Source: Hyphomonadaceae bacterium (GTDB lineage: Bacteria; Pseudomonadota; Alphaproteobacteria; Caulobacterales; Maricaulaceae). From it: a stretch of DNA of 38,437 nt. The stretch lies in NCBI GenBank assembly GCA_013001295.1, contig JABDMW010000034.1:1-38437 (forward strand), given 5' to 3'. The notes under the pieces were generated by a model, which did not search any database, was not told where the DNA came from, and worked only from the letters and a program-made list of their open reading frames with translations. Shown here piece after piece: positions 16,537 through 25,241 of this stretch; position 1 is the stretch's first letter, and every line of letters begins with the position of its first letter. The translations under genes were made by a program, and so were the position numbers.

Positions 16537-18120
16537 CTATTCGGCACGAATAGACAATCCAAGCGTAGATACGTCAAAATTACCTTGTTGAGCGCCGCTC
16601 GTTACCGCGCCCATATCGACAGGGGTTGGCGGGTTCATTTCAATCACCAGCGTCCCGCTATTGTCCAAAAACGATCCCAATGCCTGACTGGCTTCCATGG
16701 CGAGTGTTTGCTGAGCCGGATCTTTTGCCATCATTGGTAAAAACGCCAATCCTGCTTTTGCAGAATTTTTCAACATATCAACTTCAGTGCCTTGTTGCTT
16801 GGCCGCAAATTTAAAGCTGCGATCAACAATGGATTTGTCCTGAAATGCGATCCGCGCTTTAGACACGGTCATTGAGCTGAGCATTTCCATCGCCGCGAGG
16901 GGATTGGTTGCCGCGGCATTGTTAGCACTCAATGCGGTCGCCTTTTCCATCAGCTCTTTAACGCCGTTTAAGCTATAATCGAAATTAAGCTTAAATCCGT
17001 CTTCCATATCAAGGTAAGAATCGATGACTTCAACGCTATCGCGTGCTTCGTCCAAAATGCTTTTTGATGAAGATTGAAAAACGAGTCGTTCATAGCCCAT
17101 ATCATTCAATGCAGTTGTGAATTGCTGCATTTCTTTTTTGCCACCGTCGGCCGGAGGCGTAATGATCATTGGAGATGTGTTTTGTGTGATCGTTGTGATC
17201 CCGTTTTTGGATGTGGTCTGTCCGTCAACCGACGCGACGTCAACCGTCAAACCGGCAATATCCATATCGAAATCTTTAAGGGAAAAGTTTTTATAATCCG
17301 GCGCGTAAGGGTTCATTGAATTCATGATTTTCTTCATGGCTTCTTCGCCAATTTCTTCGCCGTTTTTCCCGGATTTGAAGGATTCGGTGACCAGGCCCTT
17401 ATACTTTTCGATATTGACGCCGGTCACGTCGATCGAGCCTAAGCTGAGTTTGACGTCTTCGTCTTCCTGGATATCCATATTCAGATTTTTAAGCGTAAAC
17501 ACGCCGGTATTATCCTCAGCCGCCCCGAACAAAAATTTATCCATTGTGATTTTGCCATCATCACCTGCAACGTCGAGACCGACCATATCGAATCCGCCAA
17601 TGCTAAATTCACCGTCAACATCTTCAAAGGCCTTATCATCACCCCCAAAGGCTTTCGCGATTTCATTGGAAATCGTTGGCGATGGTTTAATCAGCGCAAG
17701 CTTTTTGATCTTTACGTTGGCATCGTCATCTGTCGTGCTCATATTGTTCATTGTGATGACATCAAAAGCGACCAGGTCACCCTGCATGTGGGCGCCTTGC
17801 AATTCGAGCGTTTCGATTTTCATCGGCTCGTCGTCCGCGTCCTCACCTTGAATGACAACATTGTTGAACGTGTAATTCCCTGAATCGCCGGATTTTCCGG
17901 ACCAGCTCAATATGCCAGAGCCTGAATCTTTCATTGAAAGGGCTGCGAGCGCGCGCTCGGCCTGTGCATTGTCTACTTTCCTGACTGCAATTTCTTCTAT
18001 TTTCACTTCATTTGCGACAGATTTGCTCTTGTTCTTGTCGCCGCAACCGGACAATACAAGGGAAGTGGACAGCACAGCAGTCAATGCCAGAGCTGAGATA
18101 TTGGTTGAGATCATTTGCAT
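16537..18120 (-). CDS. Lipoprotein of unknown function, distant relative of the protein at 8082
   Basis: This 527-residue protein has a lipoprotein signal and lipobox LSGC (Cys26), followed by a Lys/Asp-rich start. I recognise no named domain. The first 280 residues contain several similar units of the form 'hydrophobic-x-D-G-x-hydrophobic' (FTLKNLNMDI, FSIGGFDMVGLDV, LGSIDVTGVNI, FSLKDFDMDIAGLTV), suggesting a repetitive beta-sheet surface. The C-terminal part (MTVSKARIAFQDKSIVDRSF to SGTLVIEMNPPTPVDM and LGLSIRAE) parallels the C-terminus of the 650-residue protein at 8082. AGGA lies eight bases before the ATG at 18120. A lipid- or envelope-related role is only a guess. Confidence 0.85.
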   Translation of the reverse strand: MQMISTNISALALTAVLSTSLVLSGCGDKNKSKSVANEVKIEEIAVRKVDNAQAERALAALSMKDSGSGILSWSGKSGDSGNYTFNNVVIQGEDADDEPMKIETLELQGAHMQGDLVAFDVITMNNMSTTDDDANVKIKKLALIKPSPTISNEIAKAFGGDDKAFEDVDGEFSIGGFDMVGLDVAGDDGKITMDKFLFGAAEDNTGVFTLKNLNMDIQEDEDVKLSLGSIDVTGVNIEKYKGLVTESFKSGKNGEEIGEEAMKKIMNSMNPYAPDYKNFSLKDFDMDIAGLTVDVASVDGQTTSKNGITTITQNTSPMIITPPADGGKKEMQQFTTALNDMGYERLVFQSSSKSILDEARDSVEVIDSYLDMEDGFKLNFDYSLNGVKELMEKATALSANNAAATNPLAAMEMLSSMTVSKARIAFQDKSIVDRSFKFAAKQQGTEVDMLKNSAKAGLAFLPMMAKDPAQQTLAMEASQALGSFLDNSGTLVIEMNPPTPVDMGAVTSGAQQGNFDVSTLGLSIRAE

Positions 18121-18901
18121 GACGGGATTCCTATCAAAATTAAACTTGCAGACAGCAAATAGGAATATTGCGCCGGTTTCAAGGCAAAATACGGTCTGGA
18201 CTGATGAAAGTGATCCCCGGATTCAATACCATTTAAGGCCGCGTGCGACCCGAATTAGCATAAAAATAGATGCGGCGAAGCGTCTCGTGGCTGTTACCGT
18301 TCCTGGACAAGAACGACAATTAAAACCAGCTCAACGCTTCGTAAGCAAAAAGTGGGACTGGATTCAGGTACAGCTGGAGGCCTTGCCGAGCCCGCAACCC
18401 TTTGTCGATGGCGGGCAGATCCTGTTTGAGGGCGAGCATTTTGAGCTGATCTGTCCCGGCCCCCGCGGGCGTCCAAATATTGATTTTGATAGCAAGCAAA
18501 TTCACGTGCCTGCAGCACCGGATACGTTGGACGGGCGAACCAAAAGATTTCTGATACGTCAAGCACGTCAGGCCCTGACGGCATCAACTGAATTCCACGC
18601 CAGTGCTATTGGTAAAAAGGTCGATAAAATCAGTGTCCGGGATACCAGCTCACGGTGGGGGTCGTGTATCAAAGGGCGCGGCTTGAGTGGCGGAAAGATT
18701 TCCTACTCATGGCGCCTGGTCTGCGCGCCGCCCTTTGTGCTCGACTATGTCGCCGCGCATGAATGTGCTCATCTGATCGAGGCCAATCATAGCCGAAAAT
18801 TTTGGGATTTGCTGGATGGGATGGTTGACACGGTTAAGCCTGCAAAAAAGTGGCTCAACCAGAATGGGGCGCTTTTGCACGCGGTTGGCGCACCGTATTG
18901 A
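18119..18901 (+). CDS. YgjP-type zinc metallopeptidase (M48/DUF45, SprT-like)
   Basis: This protein of about 260 residues belongs to the YgjP/DUF45 group. It carries the zinc motif HECAH (His214, Glu215, His218) within AAHECAHLIEANHSRKFW, where His224 is the likely third ligand, and the family signature SSRWGSC just before it. The start is hard to fix: the conserved domain begins at about 18215 (RIQYHLRPRATR). In-frame starts upstream are the ATG at 18119, overlapping the divergent lipoprotein start, and a TTG at 18146. I chose the ATG, with a weak GAG seven bases before it. Members are presumed metallopeptidases with unknown substrates. Confidence 0.88.
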   Translation: MTGFLSKLNLQTANRNIAPVSRQNTVWTDESDPRIQYHLRPRATRISIKIDAAKRLVAVTVPGQERQLKPAQRFVSKKWDWIQVQLEALPSPQPFVDGGQILFEGEHFELICPGPRGRPNIDFDSKQIHVPAAPDTLDGRTKRFLIRQARQALTASTEFHASAIGKKVDKISVRDTSSRWGSCIKGRGLSGGKISYSWRLVCAPPFVLDYVAAHECAHLIEANHSRKFWDLLDGMVDTVKPAKKWLNQNGALLHAVGAPY

Positions 18902-18911
18902 TAAGCGCAGC

Positions 18912-20918
18912 TTAATTGTTTTCGGGCAGGCTTTTTTCTATGTCCGCGAGCAGGAGTTCCAGCGCATTAGCACTGCGAACTGCGATCGGGCGGCTCGCGG
19001 TTGGCAGGCGTAATACAGGCTGATCTCTCAAAACTTCTGACATGAAGGTTTTCCAAATCTGCGCTGGAATGGTGCCCCCCGTCACGCGTGACATACGCGA
19101 GTTGTCATCATTGCCGACCCAGACGCCGGCAACGTAGTCGGGGGCATATCCGACAAACCAGGCATCGCGGTAATCATTGGTTGTTCCGGTTTTCCCCGCA
19201 AGCTCCCGGCCATCGATACGGGCGGCTTTTCCGGTACCCGCTGTGATCACGGTTTGGAGCATCATATTAATCTGACCCAGGGTTCCGGTGTCCAGTAGTT
19301 GTTCGGCCTCAACCGGCGGGCGGGCATACAGCACACGTCCATCCGCGGCATATATGGCCTCCAGGCCATAGGGATCGATTTTCCGACCCCAATTGGCCAG
19401 TGGCACGTAGGCGCTGGTAAGCTCATACAAGGATAATTCCTGAGCGCCGAGCGCCAGGGACCGGTAAGGTTTTAGCTCCGGTAATCCCATTTTTTGTGCC
19501 ATGGCAACGACTTTATTCCGTCCGATTTCTTCACTGAGGATGACAGAGATCGTATTGATGGATAGCGCTAAAGCCTTTTCAAGGGACATTTCCCCGCGGA
19601 ACGTGTTCGAAAAATTACCCGGTTTCCATCCATCAATGTCCACTTCTTCGTCGATGCGAACATCCCAGGGCGCGCGGTAGGCTTCCAATGCTGCCAGGTA
19701 AACAAACGGTTTGAAGGCCGAGCCCGGTTGCCGTTTCGATGTGACGGCCCGGTTATAGGAAGAGTGTTGGTAATCAACGCCGCCTGCCATAGCCCGCACA
19801 CCTCCTGTGCCATCAAAGGCGACGAGCGCGGCTTGCTGGGCATTTTTGTCGGTTTTCATATTGCTGGAAATCGATGACTGGGCGGCGATCTGGGCATCCA
19901 GATCGAGCGTCGTACGAACCACGATGTCGTGCTGGGGCGCGCCGATCAGCGCATCTGTTTGTGTCAATATCCAGTCGGTGAAATACCCGGCGCTTGGATG
20001 GGATTTGACGGCGACAGGTTCGATCTCAATGGGGGCGTTCAAGGCCGCGACACCGTCTTCATAACTTACATACCCTTCGTCATACATTTTTTGTAATACC
20101 AAAGCCGTGCGTTCGGAATTAGCCCGCAGGTTTTTGAGCGGATTAAGCCGGTCGGGTGCTTTGAGAATGCCGGCAAGGAGCGCGGCCTCGCCAGTCGTCA
20201 AGTCCTTCGCCGGCTTATTGAAAAACCGTTTCGCACCGGATTCAATACCCAATGTCCCGCCGCCAAAATAAACGCGTGAAAGATAGGTTTCGAGAATTTC
20301 CCGTTTCGATAGTTTTTGCTCGATCCAGACTGCGAGCATGATTTCCTGCGTTTTGCGTTTCAGCGTTTGGGTTCGGGTCAGGAAAACATTTTTTGCAAGC
20401 TGCTGGGTAATCGTTGACCCGCCCTGGACAACGCGACCGGCTTCCAAATTGTGCCGCATGGCGCGCGCCAGTCCAATGACATCAAACCCCGGATGATCAT
20501 AAAACCGTTTGTCTTCAACTGCGACCAATGCGTTGATCAGGTCAGGCGATATATCATCCAGATAAACCGGTTTTGCCTCGGAGCCCCCGAGGCTAAGAAT
20601 TTCCCTGCCCTGTCGATCTAAAATGACAATTGAAGGCGTTGACTTCGGGGTCCACAATTCGACCGTTTCGGGCATATCTTTCCCGGCCCACCCAATCCAT
20701 CCAACAAAAGCCAGCGCGCCGAAATAACTTAGAAATGCCGTTATGATTAGCGCAGTAAACCTTCGCTTTTGCGCTTTGGTTCTGGATTTAGGTTTTGATG
20801 GAGCAGGGCTGAAAATCCGTCGGAAAATCCCGCCATTTCTCGACTCGACAGCCGCATATGGAGACAGCGGCGTTTCATCGCGAGAGCTTAGCGCGGGGTT
20901 TTCCGGTTCGGTGTTCAT
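18912..20918 (-). CDS. Class A penicillin-binding protein (PBP1A family)
   Basis: This is a bifunctional peptidoglycan synthase of 668 residues. It has a cytoplasmic tail, one membrane segment at about 54-76, a GT51 glycosyltransferase domain with catalytic Glu135 in VAVEDKRFYDHPG and the GGSTITQQ motif, and a transpeptidase domain with SAFK (Ser400-Lys403), SIN (453-455) and KTGT (576-579). It polymerises and cross-links glycan strands in the periplasm. It is shorter than E. coli PBP1A and lacks an obvious OB insertion. It is monocistronic and convergent with the YgjP-type gene, ten bases away. Confidence 0.95.
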   Translation of the reverse strand: MNTEPENPALSSRDETPLSPYAAVESRNGGIFRRIFSPAPSKPKSRTKAQKRRFTALIITAFLSYFGALAFVGWIGWAGKDMPETVELWTPKSTPSIVILDRQGREILSLGGSEAKPVYLDDISPDLINALVAVEDKRFYDHPGFDVIGLARAMRHNLEAGRVVQGGSTITQQLAKNVFLTRTQTLKRKTQEIMLAVWIEQKLSKREILETYLSRVYFGGGTLGIESGAKRFFNKPAKDLTTGEAALLAGILKAPDRLNPLKNLRANSERTALVLQKMYDEGYVSYEDGVAALNAPIEIEPVAVKSHPSAGYFTDWILTQTDALIGAPQHDIVVRTTLDLDAQIAAQSSISSNMKTDKNAQQAALVAFDGTGGVRAMAGGVDYQHSSYNRAVTSKRQPGSAFKPFVYLAALEAYRAPWDVRIDEEVDIDGWKPGNFSNTFRGEMSLEKALALSINTISVILSEEIGRNKVVAMAQKMGLPELKPYRSLALGAQELSLYELTSAYVPLANWGRKIDPYGLEAIYAADGRVLYARPPVEAEQLLDTGTLGQINMMLQTVITAGTGKAARIDGRELAGKTGTTNDYRDAWFVGYAPDYVAGVWVGNDDNSRMSRVTGGTIPAQIWKTFMSEVLRDQPVLRLPTASRPIAVRSANALELLLADIEKSLPENN

Positions 20919-21011
20919 GTAGTTCGGGCTCAGACTATATGGTAAACAGTTTCTGAACCCAGTTTCGGCGAAAGGGCTTAAGTATAGATGAATAAAACGA
21001 CGGAGGCCGGG

Positions 21012-21836
21012 CTAAATATCAGGGAAGTCTTCGGGTTTGTATTTTGCTTCCGGATATTGCGGATTTATTTTTTGCAGGGTTTGGCGGACAATCGAGCTTA
21101 CAATAGCCCCGCGTGTGGCGCGATGATCAGAAGGTATAACATACCATGGCGCGAAATCCGTTGACGTGCGCTCTACCATGGTTTCGTAGGCATCCATAAA
21201 GTCCGGCCATAGTTTACGGTCGTCAAGGTCTCCCGGGTTAAACTTCCAGAATTTATGCCGCTCAACCAGACGTTCGCGCAGGCGCGTGCCTTGAACCTCG
21301 TGGGAAATATTGAGCATGAATTTCAAAATTGTCGTCCCGTTATCGACCAGATGCTTTTCGAAACTATTGATTTCACCATAACGTCGCTCGATCGCATCCG
21401 CAGGCGCAAAACTCCTGACTTTGACAACGAGTACATCTTCGTAATGGGAGCGATTAAAAACAGTTACCTCACCCTTGCCCGGGCAGACATTATGGACGCG
21501 CCACAAATAATCATGTGCCAGCTCTTTTGGCGTTGGTTTCTTAAAGGCTGCGACCTTTATGTTTAAGGGCGGCGTTCGTGAGAAAATCGCACTGGTCGTA
21601 CCGTCTTTGCCGCTCGTGTCCATGCCTTGAAGAACGATGAGGAGCGATTGTGCTGCTTCGCCGTATAAAGCATGCGACAATCCCTCGATTTGCTTGGCTT
21701 CAAACCGGATAAGATCGCGGGCTGCACGCTTGTCTGCAAACATATCCAGACGGGTTGGACGCGATTTTAAGGAAAACGCGGTTCCGGCTTCTGCGATAAA
21801 GTCTTTGGGGTCAATGCGGACCCGGAGTGCATTCAC
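21012..21836 (-). CDS. ppk2: Polyphosphate kinase 2 family protein
   Basis: PPK2 enzymes move phosphate between polyphosphate and nucleotides. The core here has the Walker A loop GMDTSGKDG, the lid-region segment KKPTPKELAHDYLWRVH, and Walker B FNRSHYEDVLVVKV, all diagnostic of PPK2. Whether it phosphorylates AMP, ADP or GDP cannot be decided by eye. The start at a GTG at 21836 overlaps the stop of the preceding gene as GTGA, the usual sign of translational coupling; an upstream GTG at 21872 would add 12 residues. It is the last gene of a four-gene operon with an ECF sigma factor, suggesting stress-linked polyphosphate metabolism. Confidence 0.93.
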   Translation of the reverse strand: MNALRVRIDPKDFIAEAGTAFSLKSRPTRLDMFADKRAARDLIRFEAKQIEGLSHALYGEAAQSLLIVLQGMDTSGKDGTTSAIFSRTPPLNIKVAAFKKPTPKELAHDYLWRVHNVCPGKGEVTVFNRSHYEDVLVVKVRSFAPADAIERRYGEINSFEKHLVDNGTTILKFMLNISHEVQGTRLRERLVERHKFWKFNPGDLDDRKLWPDFMDAYETMVERTSTDFAPWYVIPSDHRATRGAIVSSIVRQTLQKINPQYPEAKYKPEDFPDI

Positions 21837-22216
21837 ACCCCATCCCCGAATATCAAAACCTGCGCGATCCACAATGTTAATAGCATGCCAAGGCCGAGAA
21901 TTAGCGGGCCGTATGAAGAGCTCATCAGGCTTGAGTTTGCCAGTGTTCCGATTTCCATAGACGGGGTTTCAATTGCAGGTAATTTTGGAATTTTAACACC
22001 GCTTGCATATGTCCAAAGCCCCTTTAACTGGGTCAGGGCGATCACGCCTCCGAGTGCGCCTGCGCCGCCGACCATGAAAGACTTCAACCGCTTATGGGAT
22101 TGCGGTTGTGGCAATGTCGCCAACACGAACTCGCTAAATCCATTGTCCTTGGCCGGTTGGGCATAGTCGGACAATAAATCCTTGAACATTTTTTCTTCTG
22201 TATCTTCTTGCATCAC
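21833..22216 (-). CDS. Small membrane protein, probable anti-sigma factor
   Basis: This 127-residue protein has a soluble N-terminus of about 45 residues (EEKMFKDLLSDYAQPAKDNGFSEFVLATL), a membrane segment at about residues 47-63, a periplasmic loop and a second membrane segment at the C-terminus (GPLILGLGMLLTLWIAQVLIF). No zinc-finger (HxxxCxxC) motif is present. The position, four bases after an ECF sigma gene, and the topology suggest an anti-sigma factor, but this is inferred from context. It may start at the GTG at 22216 or the adjacent ATG at 22213. Its stop overlaps the PPK2 start. Confidence 0.8.
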   Translation of the reverse strand: MMQEDTEEKMFKDLLSDYAQPAKDNGFSEFVLATLPQPQSHKRLKSFMVGGAGALGGVIALTQLKGLWTYASGVKIPKLPAIETPSMEIGTLANSSLMSSSYGPLILGLGMLLTLWIAQVLIFGDGV

Positions 22217-22220
22217 TTAA

Positions 22221-22727
22221 TTATGCCCTTTCATACGCCATAAGGAAACCCCTCAAGGCGTTTTTCCCGCGGTTGACGTGAGACTTGACCGTGCCAAGTG
22301 GTTGTCCGAGTGCGGTCGCGGCTTCAGCGTGGGAAAATCCATATGCCAAACACAACATCACTGCGGCTCTTTGTGCCTCAGGTAGATTATTCATGGCGTG
22401 TTCCACATCCATTTTGACCCCGGTATTTTCAACGACTGCCTCAGGCTCTTGCATTTTCGCGTCGCTGAGATCGCGCCTCCGTTTCTCTTTACGAACATGA
22501 TCGAGGAAAATCCGATATCCGATTTGATAGATCCAGGCTTTTTCCGATGTCTGTTCTTTCAACTGATCAAGCTTTTGAAAAGCACGTAAAAAAGTTTCCT
22601 GAGCCAGATCGTCTGCCAAGGCGTCATTGCGGCACATCCGTCGCAAGAATGTCCGCAATCCCCCTTGGTGGGTTTTTACGAGCACCGATATTCGGCGCTC
22701 GTTTGACTGTCCCCCGCGACCGAACAA
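22221..22727 (-). CDS. ECF-type RNA polymerase sigma factor
   Basis: This 168-residue sigma70-family factor contains only regions 2 and 4. Region 2 includes LADDLAQETFLRAFQKL and the aromatic AWIYQIGYRIFLDHVRKEKRR (about residues 35-85). Region 4 includes LPEAQRAAVMLCLAYGFSHAEAATALGQPLGTVKSHVNRGKNALR (about 115-160). A TTG at 22727, three bases after the DUF6249 stop, is the likely start; no ATG is available upstream of region 2. It is followed at once by the putative anti-sigma gene. Its regulon and signal cannot be read here. Confidence 0.93.
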   Translation of the reverse strand: MFGRGGQSNERRISVLVKTHQGGLRTFLRRMCRNDALADDLAQETFLRAFQKLDQLKEQTSEKAWIYQIGYRIFLDHVRKEKRRRDLSDAKMQEPEAVVENTGVKMDVEHAMNNLPEAQRAAVMLCLAYGFSHAEAATALGQPLGTVKSHVNRGKNALRGFLMAYERA

Positions 22728-22730
22728 GCG

Positions 22731-23096
22731 TTAAGCTTCTTCTTTGCGGCTGATCGCGTACCAGAAGATCAATAAGGCCAGCCCGATCAGGATGGGGAAC
22801 ATTGAAATCGCGCCGAAGACTGCCTTTCCCTCTTCGTCAGGGATGGCACCGCCAAAGAAAATGAATGCAACGCCAATTGCGATCAAAATCATGCCGGTTC
22901 GAAGGTCACCGTGTGCGCGTTTCGGTACAAAGCCGACGGATTTGATTATTTCCGGCGTAACTTCCGCCTTGTTTGCAATCAGGTCTTTGATGATTTCTGC
23001 CGATTGGACCCTTGCTTTGTATCGATTATGAACCACAACCCAAGTCACAAACAGTATCGTCGCAAACATTGCTATTGGAACTAAAATATCTTCCAT
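22731..23096 (-). CDS. DUF6249 family membrane protein
   Basis: This 121-residue protein has an N-terminal membrane segment (ILVPIAMFATILFVTWVVV), a basic linker containing VTPEIIKSVGF, and two further membrane segments (TGMILIAIGVAFIFFGGAI and a C-terminal one ending in FWYAISRKEEA). This layout matches DUF6249, often found beside ECF sigma genes. It is the first gene of the operon, with GGAGA before the ATG at 23096. A role in sensing or tuning the sigma/anti-sigma pair is an inference. Confidence 0.85.
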   Translation of the reverse strand: MEDILVPIAMFATILFVTWVVVHNRYKARVQSAEIIKDLIANKAEVTPEIIKSVGFVPKRAHGDLRTGMILIAIGVAFIFFGGAIPDEEGKAVFGAISMFPILIGLALLIFWYAISRKEEA

Positions 23097-23262
23097 TTGT
23101 CTTCTCCTTTATTTTCTTTTCTGACCCTAAGACGACACCACATGCAATATTAGATGCATTTTTTAGATAAATTCACAAGGACGTGACATTGCTCAACTAG
23201 GCATATGCAAAATTCGTTGATATAGGTGTGTAAATAAAAACGCCGGATTGGAGGAAACGAAT

Positions 23263-23934
23263 ATGACATTTTCGCGTATTAACAGGGTTTTGTCAGCAAC
23301 AACACTAGGTGCATTTTTGCTTTTGAGTGCATGCTCACAGGCACCAGAGGCGACAGCCCAAGCTGAAAAAGTGACTGAAAAAACAGCCGCTGCGACGACA
23401 TATGAGCCCATCGGTATCCCGTCAGGCACCTATGTGATGGACAAAGAACACGGGTATGTCACCTTCAGTTACTCTCATTTCGGCTTATCCAATCCGCAGC
23501 TCCGGTTCCGCGATATTGATGCGTCCGTCCAGCTGGATGCAGAAAATCTGGAAAACAGCAAAGTCACGGCTTTAATTAAATCGGCCAGTATCGATAGCGG
23601 TGTCGACCGGTTTGACGACCATCTCAATTCGGATGGATGGTTCGATACGGCCAAATTCCCGGAAATCACATTTGAGAGCACCGGCTTTACCCGTGAGTCC
23701 CAGACAACAGGGAAAATGACGGGCGATCTGACGATTATGGGCACCACAAAACCGATCACATTCGATGTGACGCTCTTAAAAGCATTTGATCATCCAATGA
23801 AAAAATCTCCCTATATGGGGCTTGAGGGCCGGGGAACCCTGTTGCGCTCAGATTTTGGCTTGGGCAAATACGCCCCTAATGTTACCGACGAGGTGTCGAT
23901 CCTGATTTCCGGCGAATTCGGCAAGTCTGAATAA
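23263..23934 (+). CDS. YceI family lipoprotein
   Basis: YceI proteins form a lipocalin-like beta-barrel that binds polyisoprenoid or quinone-like lipids in the periplasm. This one has a lipoprotein signal with lipobox LSAC (about Cys24) and an Ala/Thr/Glu-rich linker. The YceI domain runs from YVMDKEHGYVTFSYSHFG through SDGWFDTAKFPEITFES and GDLTIMGTTKPITFDV to the C-terminus. The ATG at 23263 has GGAGGAA seven bases upstream, so the shorter N-terminus was used. Cytochrome b561 starts directly after its stop, making a tight operon. Confidence 0.94.
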   Translation: MTFSRINRVLSATTLGAFLLLSACSQAPEATAQAEKVTEKTAAATTYEPIGIPSGTYVMDKEHGYVTFSYSHFGLSNPQLRFRDIDASVQLDAENLENSKVTALIKSASIDSGVDRFDDHLNSDGWFDTAKFPEITFESTGFTRESQTTGKMTGDLTIMGTTKPITFDVTLLKAFDHPMKKSPYMGLEGRGTLLRSDFGLGKYAPNVTDEVSILISGEFGKSE

Positions 23935-24507
23935 ATGACGTCAGCCGATACGTATAGCCGTACAGCCCGGTGGCTGCACTGGACAATTGCGCTGTTGATC
24001 ATCTTTATGTTGATTGGCGGCAAAGTGATGGAAAATATTCCCAGAGAAGAAACCAGCCTCCGCGTTTTCGTTTATGGCTGGCATAAAACCTTTGGGATCG
24101 TCATTCTTGTTCTTTCATTTGTGCGCTTATTTTGGCGTTTGGGCCATAAACCACCGCCGCTACCAGCGCACATGCCAGCTTGGGAGCGGATGGCGGCGAT
24201 GGGTACCCATGCAGCCTTTTACATATTTATGATCGCCATGCCGTTGATTGGCTGGGCAATCACTTCGACATCACGGTACCCTTCCAAGATTTTTCAGGTC
24301 GTTCCCTTGCCAGCCTTGCCCGGACTTGGTGATCTGGGGGACAAGCGGGCGGAATTGCATGAGTTTTTTGAAAATGCCCATGAAAAACTGGCCTATCTGG
24401 CGATGGCCCTGATTGCTTTGCACGTGGCAGCGGCCCTCAAACATCATTACAAGGACAAGGATGATGTCCTGGCCCGCATGATCCCACGCTTGAAAAAGGA
24501 CGTTTGA
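23935..24507 (+). CDS. Cytochrome b561 family protein
   Basis: This 190-residue four-helix membrane protein is of the bacterial b561/YodB type that transfers electrons between quinols and periplasmic acceptors such as superoxide. Candidate haem-ligand histidines lie in ARWLHWTIALL, YGWHKTFGIV, the GTHAAFYIF segment and the last helix LIALHVAAALKHHY. Its ATG follows the YceI stop with no gap, and its own stop lies two bases before the next YceI start. A b561 between two YceI genes suggests a common redox or isoprenoid-quinone function in the envelope. Confidence 0.94.
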   Translation: MTSADTYSRTARWLHWTIALLIIFMLIGGKVMENIPREETSLRVFVYGWHKTFGIVILVLSFVRLFWRLGHKPPPLPAHMPAWERMAAMGTHAAFYIFMIAMPLIGWAITSTSRYPSKIFQVVPLPALPGLGDLGDKRAELHEFFENAHEKLAYLAMALIALHVAAALKHHYKDKDDVLARMIPRLKKDV

Positions 24508-24509
24508 TT

Positions 24510-25133
24510 ATGGGTAGGGCGCTCAAATTCTTAACAACCGGAGCATTTGCGTGCGTGATCTGCGCTTGCTCTCAAAACGGTGCCGAAGCTCAGTCCACAC
24601 CAGAGAAACCCGAACAAAAAACAACAAATGAAATTCAGGCCAATTGGACCGTCGACTCGTCAGCTTCAGTTTTGGGATTTATGGGGTCTCAAGGCGGCGA
24701 GGAATTTGAGGGCAGGTTCAAGAATTTTGATGCATCTATAAAATTCGATCCTGAAGATCTGCAAAACACAAATGTCGTCGTGACAATTGACATGGCCAGT
24801 GTGGATGCGGGCGATGCTGAACGCAATGAGGCGCTGCCGGGTAAAGAATGGTTCGCGGTCAAACCTTTCCCGAACGCGGTGTTTACGTCGACGAGTATCA
24901 AGCACACCGGCGGCAATTCCTACGAAGCGAGCGGAGAGCTGACGCTGAAAGATATATCCCGCGCTGTTGACTTGCCTTTTGAGCTTAAAATTGATGGCGA
25001 CACGGCAGAGATGAGCGGGTCGACCTTGATTGACCGAACCGATTTTCAGGTTGGGACCGGCATGTGGAAAAGCGAAGACTGGGTGGCCCACAAAGTCAAA
25101 ATCAACGTCAAAATCACGGCGGCCCGAAAGTAG
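24510..25133 (+). CDS. Second YceI family lipoprotein
   Basis: This protein of about 207 residues has a lipoprotein-like signal (lipobox ICAC, about Cys20) and a full YceI domain: ANWTVDSSASVLGFMG at the front, LPGKEWFAVKPFPNAVFTST in the middle, and ASGELTLKDISRAVDLPFEL towards the end. It is only distantly similar to the first copy, so the pair is not a recent duplication. The ATG at 24510 is preceded by AAGGA; an alternative TTG at 24504 overlaps the cytochrome stop. It is the last gene of the YceI/b561/YceI operon. Confidence 0.93.
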   Translation: MGRALKFLTTGAFACVICACSQNGAEAQSTPEKPEQKTTNEIQANWTVDSSASVLGFMGSQGGEEFEGRFKNFDASIKFDPEDLQNTNVVVTIDMASVDAGDAERNEALPGKEWFAVKPFPNAVFTSTSIKHTGGNSYEASGELTLKDISRAVDLPFELKIDGDTAEMSGSTLIDRTDFQVGTGMWKSEDWVAHKVKINVKITAARK

Positions 25134-25241
25134 CCCTCACTCGTTGTTCTTTACGGCCGGTTCACCTTCTTTGCGAACAAAATCTAAACATTACCGATTT
25201 AGGATCAGCATCTATTTATCCAAACGGGGCTTGGAAACATC

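Noticed and set aside
17324-17851. Long plus-strand open frame opposite the lipoprotein gene
   Set aside because: It is serine/proline-rich, has no recognisable domain or ribosome-binding site, and lies fully antisense to a gene with a clear lipoprotein signal. It is a codon-use shadow.
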